DNA from: Rhodanobacter thiooxydans
GTDB lineage: Bacteria; Pseudomonadota; Gammaproteobacteria; Xanthomonadales; Rhodanobacteraceae
NCBI RefSeq assembly: GCF_021545845.1
Contig: NZ_CP088923.1
Span: 1,364,001-1,428,000 of the forward strand
Direction of reading: 5' to 3'
Length of the DNA: 64,000 nt
The translations under genes and the position numbers were made by a program. The notes beneath the pieces are model-generated. The model worked only from the letters and a program-made list of their open reading frames with translations, had not been told where the DNA came from and did not search any database. This document shows, in pieces, positions 44,613 through 54,650 of this stretch (within the stretch, counting starts at the first letter, position 1; every line of letters begins with the position of its first letter).

Positions 44613-45104
44613 TCAGCCGGTAACTTCCTCGAAACGGTTGGCGTCGCGGTTCTTGCGTACCTTGGCCGGGTCCCACACGCGGCCGTTCATCGCGATGTAG
44701 ACGCCGTCGGGCAGGGTCTGCACCGCCGCCACCGCGCAGCCGATGTTGAACACCGCATCGGAGCCCTGGAAGCGCGCCGGGTTCAGCGCGCCGGTCAGCA
44801 CGATCACCTTGCCCTCGATGTTCGCCAGCTCGCGCGCGGTCTCGACCATGGTGTCGGTGCCGTGGGTGACCAGCACGTGGCGGTGCGGCTGCGCCTCGAT
44901 CGTCGAGCGCACCAGCGCGCGGTCCTCGGCGCCCATGTGCAGGCTGTCCTTGCGCAGGATCGGAATCACGTCGAACTGGAACGCCACCCCGAGCTGGCCG
45001 AGGATCTCGCCGATCTGCGGCGCACCGATCTTGTAGTCCGACTTGTCGTCGAAGTAGATCTTGTCGATGGTGCCGCCGGTGGTGACGATGGTCAGATGCT
45101 GCAT
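44613..45104 (-). CDS. Single-domain asparaginase-like protein
   Basis: 163 aa from ATG 45104 (MQHLTIVTTGGTIDKIYFD). It matches only the N-terminal catalytic domain of type I/II asparaginases: TTGGTIDK with the nucleophile Thr and LVTHGTDTMVETA with the second Thr and Asp, then VLTGALNPARFQGSDA. The C-terminal domain (another 150 or so residues) is absent and the gene ends cleanly, so this is a short form rather than an obvious truncation. Activity and substrate are uncertain. Confidence 0.8.
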   Translation of the reverse strand: MQHLTIVTTGGTIDKIYFDDKSDYKIGAPQIGEILGQLGVAFQFDVIPILRKDSLHMGAEDRALVRSTIEAQPHRHVLVTHGTDTMVETARELANIEGKVIVLTGALNPARFQGSDAVFNIGCAVAAVQTLPDGVYIAMNGRVWDPAKVRKNRDANRFEEVTG

Positions 45105-45177
45105 GTCGGTGGGCCGTGGAGGGAATGGCGGCATTTTAGCCCGCGCGCATGTGGAACGCTTGCCGCAGCATTTTCTT

Positions 45178-45350
45178 GTAGGAGCCCGCTGGCGGGCGAT
45201 GCTTTGAAGGCCGGGATTCGGGATTCGGGATTCGCAAGAGCAGAAGCATCGCCCGCGAGCGGGCTCCTACAGGTTTCGGGGGCCTGGAAAAATCAGGGGT
45301 GGCCTGGAGCATCCGGTGGCGGCCGGTCGTGGCCGTGGTGCTCGTCCCAA
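45178..45350. repeat. REP family A copy with duplicated DUF3106 gene end
   Basis: The palindrome 45178-45270 and the following 80 bp (to about 45350) repeat 36978-37157 almost exactly, including the last 19 or so codons of the DUF3106 gene on the minus strand. Identity stops abruptly at CTCGTCCCA. A palindrome and its flank were therefore copied together. Confidence 0.88.
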
Positions 45351-45374
45351 CTTCGAAAATTGTCAGCGCAGTTC

Positions 45375-45456
45375 GTAGGGCGGGCACGGCCCGCCGGCTT
45401 TTGATTCTGGTTCGTGGCGATGCGCGTGGAAGGGCGGCGGGCGGTGCCCGCCCTAC
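45375..45456. repeat. REP-like palindrome, family B
   Basis: GTAGGGCGGGCACGGCCCGCC at 45375 pairs with GCGGGCGGTGCCCGCCCTAC ending 45456, nine bp before the stop of the acyl-CoA dehydrogenase gene. Confidence 0.88.
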
Positions 45457-45464
45457 GCCATACG

Positions 45465-47105
45465 CTAGCTCAGCAGCAATGCGGTGTTGTCCGTGTCTGG
45501 CGTGACCAGCCGGTCGAGGCCGTGGCCGACGAAGCGGTGCAGTGCCGCGGCCGGTCGCCGGTCGCCGTGGCGGCTCGACCAGCGCGCCTGGCGCGCCAGC
45601 AGCGCCGCCCCGGCGCAGCGCGCCAGGGTGAAGGCGAGGCCGCGTGCGCCGGCTTCCAGCGTGTCGCGCGCGGTCGCATGCTGGTCGAGCCAGCGCGCCG
45701 CCGCGTCCAGCGTCTGCCGGATCGCGTTGGCCGCGTGCATGTCGTCGTTGCCGTCCAGCCAGCCGGCGCAGGCCGTGCGCAACGCGTCGAGGCCGTCGCC
45801 AACCAGTGCGCGCAGGCTGTCCAGCGACAGCACATTGGTGGTGCCTTCCCAGATCGGGTAGACCTGCGCGTCGCGCAGCAGTTGCGGCAGGCCGGTGTCC
45901 TCGATGTAGCCGGCGCCGCCAAAACATTCGATCGCTTCCGAGCAGATTTGCACCGCCAGTTTGCCGGTCCACAACTTGGCCAGTGGCGTGAGCAGGCGCA
46001 GCAGTGCCGCCTCGTGCGGCGCGGCCGCGCCCTGTTCGACGCGGCCGAGCAGATGCGTGACCTCGAACGCGAGCGCGAATGCGCCCTCGAACTCCGCCTG
46101 CATGTCGGCCAGCGTCTGCGCGTGCAGCGGCTGCTCGATCAACGGACGGCCAAACGCGCGCCGGCGCTCGGCGAAGTCGCGCGCCAGGCCGATCGCACGC
46201 GCCATGCTGGCGACCGCGCAGACCGCGTTCCAGGTGCGCGTGATGTTGAGCACCGGCGTCACCTGGCGCACGCCGTGGGCCAGTTCGCCCAGCGGCCACG
46301 CGGGTAGGCCGTCCAGATGGATCTCCGCGGTGGGCAGTTCCTGCGTGCCGAGCTTGTCCTTCAAGCGGTCGATCACCAGCTCTGGCTTGCGTCGCTCGCC
46401 GTCCATCGTCTCGACATAGAACAGCGCCAGCGCGGCACCGCCCTGGCCGGAGCCTTCCGGTCGCGCCAGCGCCAGCGCGGCCTCGCCGACCACCGCCGAG
46501 CTGAACCACTTGCGCCCGTACAGCCGCCACTGGCCGCTCGCATCCTGCCGCGCGACGGTTTCGGTGTGGCCCACGTCGGAACCGCCGACGTTCTCGGTCA
46601 TCCATTGCCCGCTGAGCCAGAACGTGGCCGTATCGCGGCTGAGGAAACGCGGCAACGCACGCTCGATCAGCTCGCGGTTGCCGGAGGCCTTGATCGCGGT
46701 GGCCGCGCCGTCGGTCATCGCCAGCGGGCAGGTGTAGAACTCGCTGGCGAGGTGATACAGATAGACGCGGGCAAACTCTTCCAGCCGCGCATGCTCGCTG
46801 TCCGCGTGGCCGGCGGCGAGCACCGCGTGCCGCGTCGTCATCGCCGCGCCATCCTGCCACGCCGGCGTCAGCTCGATACGGTCGATGCGGCGACCCCATG
46901 CATCCCATGGCGTCAGTACCGGCTTGCGCGGCGTCGTGGTGCACGCACGTCGCCAAGCCATCTGCGCGTAATCGCCCAGTGCGGCCAGGTCGGCGTCCAG
47001 CGCGGCGCGGCGGTCGGCGGGCAGTGCGCGATCGAGCAGGGCCAGCAGAACGCGGTCGCTGCGATACGGATGGGGGAGTTGCGGCGGATCCTGCAGGAAA
47101 GCCAT
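45465..47105 (-). CDS. Acyl-CoA dehydrogenase family protein (AidB-like)
   Basis: 546 aa from ATG 47105 (MAFLQDPPQLPHPYRSDRVL); ATG 47135 is also in frame. FAD-binding acyl-CoA dehydrogenase domains: LSGQWMTENVGGSDVGHTET and YGRKWFSSAV in the middle, RAFGRPLIEQPLHAQTLADM and FGGAGYIEDTGLPQLLRDAQ with YPIWEGTTN in the C-terminal half. Length and N-terminal extension fit the AidB subgroup, linked to alkylation damage responses, or a long acyl-CoA dehydrogenase. A divergent thioesterase gene starts 100 bp away. Confidence 0.9.
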   Translation of the reverse strand: MAFLQDPPQLPHPYRSDRVLLALLDRALPADRRAALDADLAALGDYAQMAWRRACTTTPRKPVLTPWDAWGRRIDRIELTPAWQDGAAMTTRHAVLAAGHADSEHARLEEFARVYLYHLASEFYTCPLAMTDGAATAIKASGNRELIERALPRFLSRDTATFWLSGQWMTENVGGSDVGHTETVARQDASGQWRLYGRKWFSSAVVGEAALALARPEGSGQGGAALALFYVETMDGERRKPELVIDRLKDKLGTQELPTAEIHLDGLPAWPLGELAHGVRQVTPVLNITRTWNAVCAVASMARAIGLARDFAERRRAFGRPLIEQPLHAQTLADMQAEFEGAFALAFEVTHLLGRVEQGAAAPHEAALLRLLTPLAKLWTGKLAVQICSEAIECFGGAGYIEDTGLPQLLRDAQVYPIWEGTTNVLSLDSLRALVGDGLDALRTACAGWLDGNDDMHAANAIRQTLDAAARWLDQHATARDTLEAGARGLAFTLARCAGAALLARQARWSSRHGDRRPAAALHRFVGHGLDRLVTPDTDNTALLLS

Positions 47106-47206
47106 GGCGCGCTCCGTCCAGAGTTGAGGTGTCAAGTATAGGCGTGCGGCGTTCGATGCGCCGCGCTGGCATTATCGAAAGCCCTTCTCGGATGCAGGCG
47201 CCACCC

Positions 47207-47992
47207 ATGCGATTTTCCGAAGCGATGCAGACGGTCGCCCGCCACGGCGATGGCTGGCAGGCCACGGTAAGTGAAGACTGGCTGCAGGGGCGCAGCGCCT
47301 TTGGCGGCCTGCAGGCGGCGCTGGCGCTGCGCGCCATGCGCGAATGGGTGCCGGCGGACATGCCCTTGCGCAGCCTGCAGACCACCTTCGTGGCGCCGGT
47401 GCCGGCCGGCACGGTGAGCATCCGTGCACAGCGCCTGCGCGCGGGTCGCAGCGCGATCCAGGTCGAGGCCAGCCTGTGCGACGGCGAGCAGATCCTGTGC
47501 CGCCTGCTCGGCGTGTTCGGCAGCGCGCGGCCGTCGATACTGGATTTCCAGCCCGTGCAATCGCCGGTGGAACATGCAGCAGCGTCGGAGCTGCGCTACG
47601 TCGAAGGCCGCATGCCCGCCTTCACCCAGCACTTCCGCGCACGCTGGCTGCGCGGCGACCTGCCGTTCAGCGGCGGCCATCAGCGCGAAAGCGTGCTGCA
47701 GCTTTCGCTGCGCGACGAAGGCCCCGTCGACGAAACCCACATCCTCGCCTTCGCCGACTTCATCCCGCCGATCGCCCTGTCGATGTTCGCCGCCCCCACC
47801 CCCGGCAGCTCGCTCACCTGGATGCTCGAACTGCTGCGCGACCGTTACGACGACCTTGGCCTGGATGATTGGCGAGTGGATGCCGAACTGATTGCTGCAC
47901 GCGATGGCTATACCAACCAGAGCGTGATGCTGTGGGGGCCGGGTGGCGAGCCGGTGGCGTTGAGTCGGCAGAGCATGGTGGTGTTTGGGTGA
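47207..47992 (+). CDS. TesB-like acyl-CoA thioesterase family protein
   Basis: 261 aa from ATG 47207 (ATG 47192 adds five residues). Double-hotdog layout: GRSAFGGLQAALALRAMREW in the first half, FADFIPPIALSMF and a C-terminal YTNQSVMLWGPGGEPVALSR in the second. Probably hydrolyses acyl-CoA. Divergent from the acyl-CoA dehydrogenase, suggesting shared fatty-acid function. Confidence 0.85.
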   Translation: MRFSEAMQTVARHGDGWQATVSEDWLQGRSAFGGLQAALALRAMREWVPADMPLRSLQTTFVAPVPAGTVSIRAQRLRAGRSAIQVEASLCDGEQILCRLLGVFGSARPSILDFQPVQSPVEHAAASELRYVEGRMPAFTQHFRARWLRGDLPFSGGHQRESVLQLSLRDEGPVDETHILAFADFIPPIALSMFAAPTPGSSLTWMLELLRDRYDDLGLDDWRVDAELIAARDGYTNQSVMLWGPGGEPVALSRQSMVVFG

Positions 47993-48170
47993 TGCGGTGA
48001 GTGTTTCGTGTGCGGCGCGCGCACCGAAATCGTGCGCGGCGTGGTGCGGGCAAGAGGGTGCAGGGTCAGCCTGTCTCAGGCTCCAAGGTACGGATAGAGT
48101 TGGCTCAACGCACACGGGCCGCGCTCAAACGCCAGACCCGTTGCTCTAGAGAATCACACGGAACCTGGTG
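47993..48170. other. Intergenic segment, nothing recognised
   Basis: Left part of a 749-bp gap. No reading frame with coding character, no obvious terminator. The remainder of the gap holds a long hairpin (48171-48340) and the sigma-54 promoter region of the PEP-CTERM gene. Confidence 0.4.
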
Positions 48171-48340
48171 CCTAGGAGCGTGGGCGGCAGAAACACAAGC
48201 GGCTGCGGCTGCGCTGTTTTGGCCACCTTCCGCGCCGATTTTTGGCCCATAGAACCACTATGGGCCGGCAAACCGTCACGCAAGCTGGCTCAAAACGGCT
48301 TTGCCTCGCCTGCTTGGTTTCTACCGCCCACGTTCCTAGG
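48171..48340. repeat. 170-bp near-complete inverted repeat (hairpin element)
   Basis: The left arm starts CCTAGGAGCGTGGGCGGCAG and the right arm, reversed, starts CCTAGGAACGTGGGCGGTAG. The arms stay alignable for about 82 bp with scattered mismatches, meeting at GGCCCATAG-AACCA-CTATGGGCC (48244-48266). There is no coding frame inside. Its size and clean ends suggest a mobile, non-autonomous element or a structured RNA/DNA element. Confidence 0.85.
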
Positions 48341-48547
48341 CCCCATTTCTTTTCCATGACCCGACTCAGGTTCGTCGGATCAATCCGGCGCGGTGATCCA
48401 GCCGAACCATATCGTTACGGCAGGAACATGCCACCTTCTTCCGGTTTCCCGGAGTGCTTTGCGAAAGTGTCGGAAGGGATTACAAGAATCGCTTGAAATC
48501 ACTTGTTAAATAAATGCAAATCATTGATAAAACAAGATTTTATACTA

Positions 48548-48563
48548 TGGCACGAAGTATGCT
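48548..48563 (+). promoter_or_regulatory. Sigma-54 promoter of PEP-CTERM gene
   Basis: TGGCACGAAGTATGCT fits the consensus TGGCACG-N4-TTGCW at all but one base, in a locally AT-rich stretch. The start codon is 179 bp further, leaving a leader of about 165 bases. PEP-CTERM/exosortase systems are often controlled by the sigma-54-dependent PrsK/PrsR pair. Confidence 0.8.
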
Positions 48564-48741
48564 AAAAATTGGTGCTTGGGACTATTGGTCCAGGTAGCTC
48601 ACGTAAAAAAACGTCTGAGACACTCGCTAACCTCCTAAATGTAAATCCCAGCCTGATAAGCAGTTTGGGTTTGAGATCATGTGGAGGTCCCGCCTGTCCC
48701 GGCTCTCCACTGTTTCACTGTTTAATTAAAGGAGCCATGTC

Positions 48742-49581
48742 ATGTTGAAGACCATAAGAGGTGTGTTGAGGAGCACTTGGGTCGGCGCCGCTGTTCTGAT
48801 TCTTGCGGGCGCCCTGATTCAGCCGGCTAACGCGACCGTCATCTTGGAAGGCAGCGACGCGATCGGGCTCCACTCTAGATTCGGTGATCCAAATGCGGTC
48901 GCCTACCGCGATCAGACTTGGACAGCGATTGGAGGCAGCGATGCAAGACCAATTGCTGCGATCGGCAGCGCCACGTTGTCTTCGGGGACTCACTCTATCG
49001 TGAACTTCGCGAGCGTGGCCGCTGCGGGGCCTTTGAGTGATTATGTCGCTCTGTACTTCATCTCCTCCGGCGGTGGTTGTTGTGTTGAGGATGACAGCTT
49101 GGTCACTGCTTCTGGTGCCGAGGCGGCTATCAGCGCCTACTTGACAGCCGGCGGCACGGTGATGATCGAGAACTACACCGGCGGTGTGGCATGGGACTTT
49201 GCCGTTGGTGCCGGCGGTGCCGGCAATGCGCACGTTTCCGGTCTTGGCGGCGGTCTGGGCGGTTCAGGCTGCAGCGATGGCGAGACAGTCACAGCCGCCG
49301 GGACCTTGAATGGCTTCACACAGCCAAGCCCTATTAGGTGCTGGAGCCATCAGGCCTATGACCAGGCAGGTTTTTTTGCTGCGCTAGGGTTCACAACCAG
49401 CTACTTCAACGGTGGCCCCGATTATCCTGCTGGCTTCTCCAGCCTGTTGGCGAACGGTAAGACCGTTACGGGCGGCGGCGGCGGTGTGTCAGTCCCCGAA
49501 CCACCAACACCCGTACTTTTCGGCCTTGGCCTGGCCGGACTCGCATTTAGCCGTTGCAGCCGCCGCAAACGCGCCCGCTGA
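48742..49581 (+). CDS. PEP-CTERM sorted exported protein
   Basis: 279 aa from ATG 48742 (AAAGGAG 9 bp upstream; the ATG at 48737 opens only a four-codon frame). Signal peptide about 1-31 (VGAAVLILAGALIQPANA). The C-terminus carries the PEP-CTERM tag: VPEPPTPVLFGLGLAGLAF, then the basic SRCSRRKRAR, recognised by exosortase. The middle is Gly/Ser/Ala-rich with several cysteines and no domain I recognise. Codon use is less GC-biased than neighbours. No exosortase gene lies in this window. Likely surface or matrix protein. Confidence 0.85.
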   Translation: MLKTIRGVLRSTWVGAAVLILAGALIQPANATVILEGSDAIGLHSRFGDPNAVAYRDQTWTAIGGSDARPIAAIGSATLSSGTHSIVNFASVAAAGPLSDYVALYFISSGGGCCVEDDSLVTASGAEAAISAYLTAGGTVMIENYTGGVAWDFAVGAGGAGNAHVSGLGGGLGGSGCSDGETVTAAGTLNGFTQPSPIRCWSHQAYDQAGFFAALGFTTSYFNGGPDYPAGFSSLLANGKTVTGGGGGVSVPEPPTPVLFGLGLAGLAFSRCSRRKRAR

Positions 49582-49643
49582 TCAGCATTCGTTTCCGAAC
49601 GGGGTCAGGTTCACTTACCAATGGTCAGGCGCGGCGCCGTCGA

Positions 49644-50656
<1,013 letters not shown>

Positions 50657-50720
50657 CTAGTGTACCGGCCGGTACCCACGATGTCGGTGGTTTGCCCATG
50701 CCGACACTGACAGGAAAGCG

Positions 50721-51998
50721 ATGATCCGGCGTTTCAACCGCGACCGCACGAAGAGCCTCGGCCGTTTCCTCTGGCGGCGCTTCGTCGACGACAAGTGCTT
50801 CGAGACGGCCGGCGCGTTGTCGTACACCACGCTGGTCTCGCTGGTGCCGCTGACGGTGGCGGTGCTGGCGATGTTCTCGGCGTTCCCGGTGTTCCAGCCG
50901 GCGCGCGACACGCTGATCGACTTCGTGTTCAGCAACTTCGTGCCGTCGACCGGTGAGGCGGTGCAGGCGACCATGCTCGGCTTCGCGGCGAACGCCAGCA
51001 AGCTCACCGGCATCAGCATCCTGGTGATGCTGTTCAGCGCGTTGTCGATGATGATCAGCATCGAGGACCGGCTGAACCGGATCTGGCGCGTGCAGCAGGC
51101 GCGCAGCTGGAGTTCGCGGCTGCTGCTGTACTGGGCGGCGTTGACGCTGGGGCCGATCCTGGTGGTCGGCGGCATCGCGGTGACTTCCTACCTGATCGCT
51201 GCGCCGCTGCTGCACAGCGCCGCCGACCAGCTCGGCGGGGTCGCGCAAGGCCTGTTGAGCACGCTGCCGTTCGTGGTGACGTTCTTCACGCTGTGGCTGA
51301 TGTATTCGGTGATCCCGAACTGCAAGGTGTCGCGCCGCGACGCGGCGATCGGCGCGCTGCTCGGCGCGGTGCTGTTCGAGATCGCGCGCTGGGGCTTCGG
51401 CCAGTTCGTGCAGCAGGCGCAGACCTACCAGCAGATCTACGGCGTGCTGGCGGCGATCCCGATCTTCCTGCTGTGGATCTACCTGTCGTGGGTGATCGTG
51501 ATCCTGGCCGCGTCGGTCGCTGCGGCCGCCTCCGCGTTCGAATACCACGCGCCGATGCAGACGCTGCCCGAAGGCGCCGAGTTCCTCGGCTTGCTGGTGG
51601 TGCTGCGCCACCTCGTCGAGGCCCAACGCCGTGGCGGCTGCGTGGATCCCGCCGAGCTGCGTGCGAGCGAGCCGTACCTGCGCAGCGCGCTGATCGCCGA
51701 CTACTTCGACGACCTGCAGCGGGCCGAGCTGATCCGGCGCGGCGAAACCGGCGGCTGGCTGCTGTGCCGCAGCCTGGACAGCACCGACCTGCTGCGCGTA
51801 TACCGGCACACCGACTACCGCCTGCCGCTGCAGCCGCAGAATGAGGCAGCCGCGCTGGGCATCGCGCTGCCGCCGGAGCTGCTGGCGATGCTGACCGAAC
51901 TGGCCGCGGTGCTGCGGGCGAAGCTGGGCGCGCGGCTCGACGAGATCTATCCCCCTGCCGCCGACCCGGCGGCCGACCCCGAGGAACTCCCTGCATGA
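50721..51998 (+). CDS. YihY/BrkB family inner membrane protein
   Basis: 425 aa. About six membrane helices in the first 290 residues with CFETAGALSYTTLVSLVPLT and LNRIWRVQQARSW, typical of YihY (once thought to be RNase BN). The C-terminal 130 residues are soluble with a winged-helix-like region. The physiological role is not settled. Coupled to the next gene by a 4-base overlap. Confidence 0.92.
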   Translation: MIRRFNRDRTKSLGRFLWRRFVDDKCFETAGALSYTTLVSLVPLTVAVLAMFSAFPVFQPARDTLIDFVFSNFVPSTGEAVQATMLGFAANASKLTGISILVMLFSALSMMISIEDRLNRIWRVQQARSWSSRLLLYWAALTLGPILVVGGIAVTSYLIAAPLLHSAADQLGGVAQGLLSTLPFVVTFFTLWLMYSVIPNCKVSRRDAAIGALLGAVLFEIARWGFGQFVQQAQTYQQIYGVLAAIPIFLLWIYLSWVIVILAASVAAAASAFEYHAPMQTLPEGAEFLGLLVVLRHLVEAQRRGGCVDPAELRASEPYLRSALIADYFDDLQRAELIRRGETGGWLLCRSLDSTDLLRVYRHTDYRLPLQPQNEAAALGIALPPELLAMLTELAAVLRAKLGARLDEIYPPAADPAADPEELPA

Positions 51999-52480
51999 CA
52001 CTGTTCACATCGCTGTGCCGATCGGCCGCCGCGCTGGCCATCGCGCTCGCGTTCGCCATACCCGTGCAGGCGGCCATGCCGGCGCAGCCGACCCTGCACG
52101 TTACCACGCTGGACGGCAGGACCTTCGACCTGGCCGCGCAGCGCGGCAAGTGGGTGATCGTCAACTACTGGGCGACCTGGTGCGTGCCGTGCATCAAGGA
52201 GATGCCGGACATCTCGCGCTTCGTCGCCGCGCACCAGAACGCCACCGCGATCGGCCTGGCCTACGAGGACAGCGAGCCGGCCGACATCAAGGCGTTCCTG
52301 GCCAAGCACCCGGTGGTGTATCCGATCGCCCAGGTCAGCCTGGACCAGCCGCTGAAGGATTTCGATGAGCCGCGCGGGTTGCCCACCACCTACCTGATCA
52401 ACCCCGACGGCAAGGTGGCGAAACACATCGTGGGGCCGGTGACCGAGGCGTCGCTGGAAGCGATCATCGGGGGCAAGTGA
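51995..52480 (+). CDS. TlpA-like periplasmic thiol-disulfide oxidoreductase
   Basis: 161 aa with signal peptide (about 1-25, LAIALAFAIPVQA). Thioredoxin-fold domain with redox motif CVPC in NYWATWCVPCIKEMPDISRF, and the cis-Pro loop RGLPTTYLINPDGKV. Likely a reductase of cytochrome c or other envelope thiols, or peroxiredoxin-like. Its ATG overlaps the yihY stop, and its own stop overlaps the acylphosphatase start. Confidence 0.9.
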   Translation: MTLFTSLCRSAAALAIALAFAIPVQAAMPAQPTLHVTTLDGRTFDLAAQRGKWVIVNYWATWCVPCIKEMPDISRFVAAHQNATAIGLAYEDSEPADIKAFLAKHPVVYPIAQVSLDQPLKDFDEPRGLPTTYLINPDGKVAKHIVGPVTEASLEAIIGGK

Positions 52481-52746
52481 TGCCCACCGCGCGCTTCATC
52501 GTCAGCGGCCGGGTGCAGGGCGTGTTCTATCGCGCCAGCACCCACGGACAGGCGCTGGCGCTCGGGGTGGCCGGACACGCGAGGAACCGGCCGGACGGCA
52601 GCGTCGAGGTGCTGGCCTGCGGCACGGCGGAGGCGCTCGATGCGCTGGAACGCTGGCTGCACCAGGGACCGTCCGCGGCGCGGGTCGAAACGGTCAGCCG
52701 CGAGGACCTGCCGGAGCAGGATCTGCACGGCTTCCACACCGGCTAG
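52480..52746 (+). CDS. acyP: Acylphosphatase
   Basis: 88 aa from ATG 52480 (GTG 52477 is also possible). Catalytic Arg in GRVQGVFYRASTHGQA and Asn in GHARNRPDGSVEV, the two residues required for acyl-phosphate hydrolysis. Normal length. Last gene of the yihY-tlpA-acyP run. Confidence 0.93.
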   Translation: MPTARFIVSGRVQGVFYRASTHGQALALGVAGHARNRPDGSVEVLACGTAEALDALERWLHQGPSAARVETVSREDLPEQDLHGFHTG

Positions 52747-52775
52747 CGTGGGAACTCATTCGCTGCGCATGCCGC

Positions 52776-53159
52776 TCAAAACCGCTCCTCCCTTTTCAGC
52801 TGTTCGATTTCGCTGTCGGTGAACAGGCGCGAGCGGGTGAGGAAGCGCATGCCCTCGCCGTTATCGAGCGAGAACATGCCGCCACGACCTGCAACCACGT
52901 CGATGATCAGCTGAGTGTGCTTCCAGTATTCGTACTGCGACGGACTCATGTAGAACGGTGCACCGGCAATCTCGCCCAGCTTGACGTCGCGGTCGCCGAC
53001 GATGAAATCGTCCTGTGGGTAGCACATCGGCGACGAACCGTCGCAACAACCGCCGGACTGGTGGAAAAGTACCGGCCCGTGCTTTTCCCGCAACTGCTCG
53101 ATGAGTGCCTCGGCGGCGTTAGTGGCTGTGACCTTGGTGATGGTTGCGGATGCGGACAT
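52776..53159 (-). CDS. DUF779 domain protein
   Basis: 127 aa. Cysteine-rich motif HQSGGCCDGSSPMCYPQDDF and YMSPSQYEYWKHTQLIIDVV with GRGGMFSLDNGEGMRFLTRS, diagnostic of DUF779. Family members are encoded with acetaldehyde dehydrogenases and AcoR regulators, as here (55.7-59.4 kb). The cysteines suggest metal binding. Its normal partner genes have been damaged by the deletion described at 53.2-55.5 kb. Confidence 0.9.
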   Translation of the reverse strand: MSASATITKVTATNAAEALIEQLREKHGPVLFHQSGGCCDGSSPMCYPQDDFIVGDRDVKLGEIAGAPFYMSPSQYEYWKHTQLIIDVVAGRGGMFSLDNGEGMRFLTRSRLFTDSEIEQLKREERF

Positions 53160-53180
53160 GGTGTTCTCCCTGAGCGGATG

Positions 53181-53280
53181 GTAGGAGCCTGTCAGACTTG
53201 AGTGGTCGAGGCGAGGAGCTTCACAACAGCGAAGCTGGTCAAATTCGGCTACGCGACCGACTCAAGCCCGGCAGGCTCCT
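53181..53280. repeat. REP-like palindrome, family A variant
   Basis: GTAGGAGCCTGTCAGACTTGAGTGGTCG at the left pairs with the inverse CGACCGACTCAAG...CAGGCTCCT at the right. The right end overlaps the coding end of the TonB-receptor fragment (stop at 53249-53251). Confidence 0.75.
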
Positions 53281-54650
53281 GAAATGCAAGCCGCGCGCCC
53301 AGCATATAGGTGCGATCGGGACCGGGCTCGAAGTAGCGGTCATTGCCATCATTGACGATGACCGAACCGATGTAGCGGCGGTTGGCGACATTGTCCACGC
53401 GTGCGTTGAGCTGCAATCGAGTGCCGCTATCCAGCATGAATGCGTAGTTCACGTCGAGGTCGACCAGGCCATAGCCGGGCGCGCGTTGCGTGTTGGTGTC
53501 ATTGACGACAACAGTATCCACGGTGCTGGCGGTCACGCCTTCGCGCCAGCCCAGCTCGTCGCCATGCTCGATTCGCAGTGAAGCATAGTTGTCGGGCACG
53601 CCGGGGATGCGCGAGCCGGTGGGTACTGCTGTGGTGGCTGTGGAACAGGGAGTGCCGGTACAGGTGAGAAAGTCGCTGCGGAAGCGTGCCTGCAGATGGG
53701 TAAGGCCTGCTTTGATCCGCCACGAATTATCCAGTTCACCGGCCAGCGACAGCTCCACGCCCTGCCGGCGCGCCTTGCCGACATTGCTGTAGGTGGCGCG
53801 GCCGTTCTGATTGGTCGCGACCGCCAGCTCGTTGCTGGTGTCGGCGCGGAAAGCCGCCGCATCGAATTCCAGTCCGTGGTCCAGCTGCCACTTCGCGCCC
53901 AGTTCCAGATTGCGACTGCGTGCCGGACGCAGGTTGAAGGCCAGGCCGGCTCGGCCGTCACTGCGATAGCCCAGCTCGTTGTAGCTTGGCGTTTCGAATC
54001 CCCTGCCGTAGCTCACGTAAAGCCGCAGGTTGTCGTTCGGGTGGAATTGCAGCCCTAGCACTGGCGTGGTGGCGCTGTAGGTGACGTGGCCGCTGTCGTT
54101 CGGGTTGCTTGCGGTGATGTAGAAATCGTGTTCGGAGAAGCGCACCCGGTCATGCCGCAGGCCCAGCAGCAGCGACCAGTGCTGGGCCATGTACCAATAC
54201 CACTGCGCGTATTCGGCCACGTCGTTGACGTTGTCGTGTTCGTTCCGGCGCAGCTGGCCGCGGACACCCGGTGTGCTGCCGATGAAGTTCTCGTAGCCGG
54301 TACGATGCTGGCGCTGGTAGTCGCCGCTGGCACCCACGACGAGTTCATAGCTTCGGTCGGCGAGCAGGCCACGATGGGTCCAGCGCAGGTCGGCACCGCC
54401 ATAGCCGGTATCAGGCGAGATCACGCCACCCGACTGCAGCGGGTTTTTTTGTGCCCCGGGAGGAATCGACAGGTGCTGCACGATGCTGCGCCGGCCGTAA
54501 TAGCCCATCAGCCGCCATTGGTCGCCGTTGTCCGTCTGCTGTTCGTAGATCGCGCCGAGCTGGTTCTGGCGAATGCTCTTGCGCGTGTTGTAGAGGCTGG
54601 CAACCGACGTCGCCTGGCGCGGGTCGACATCGACCGGCGCACGGGTGACC
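53249..54650 (-). pseudogene. TonB-dependent receptor, N-terminally deleted
   Basis: Only the beta-barrel part (about 465 codons) remains, from RAPVDVDPRQATSVASLYN to the C-terminus; plug domain, signal peptide and TonB box are missing. Barrel features: VSYGRGFETPSYNELGYRSD, FNLRPARSRNLELGAKWQ, NARVDNVANRRYIGSV. Upstream it is joined to PQQ-dehydrogenase sequence in a different frame. After the expected terminal aromatic in MLGARLAF, ten further residues (QEPAGLESVA) come from the adjacent palindrome. It cannot be exported as a receptor. Confidence 0.85.
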
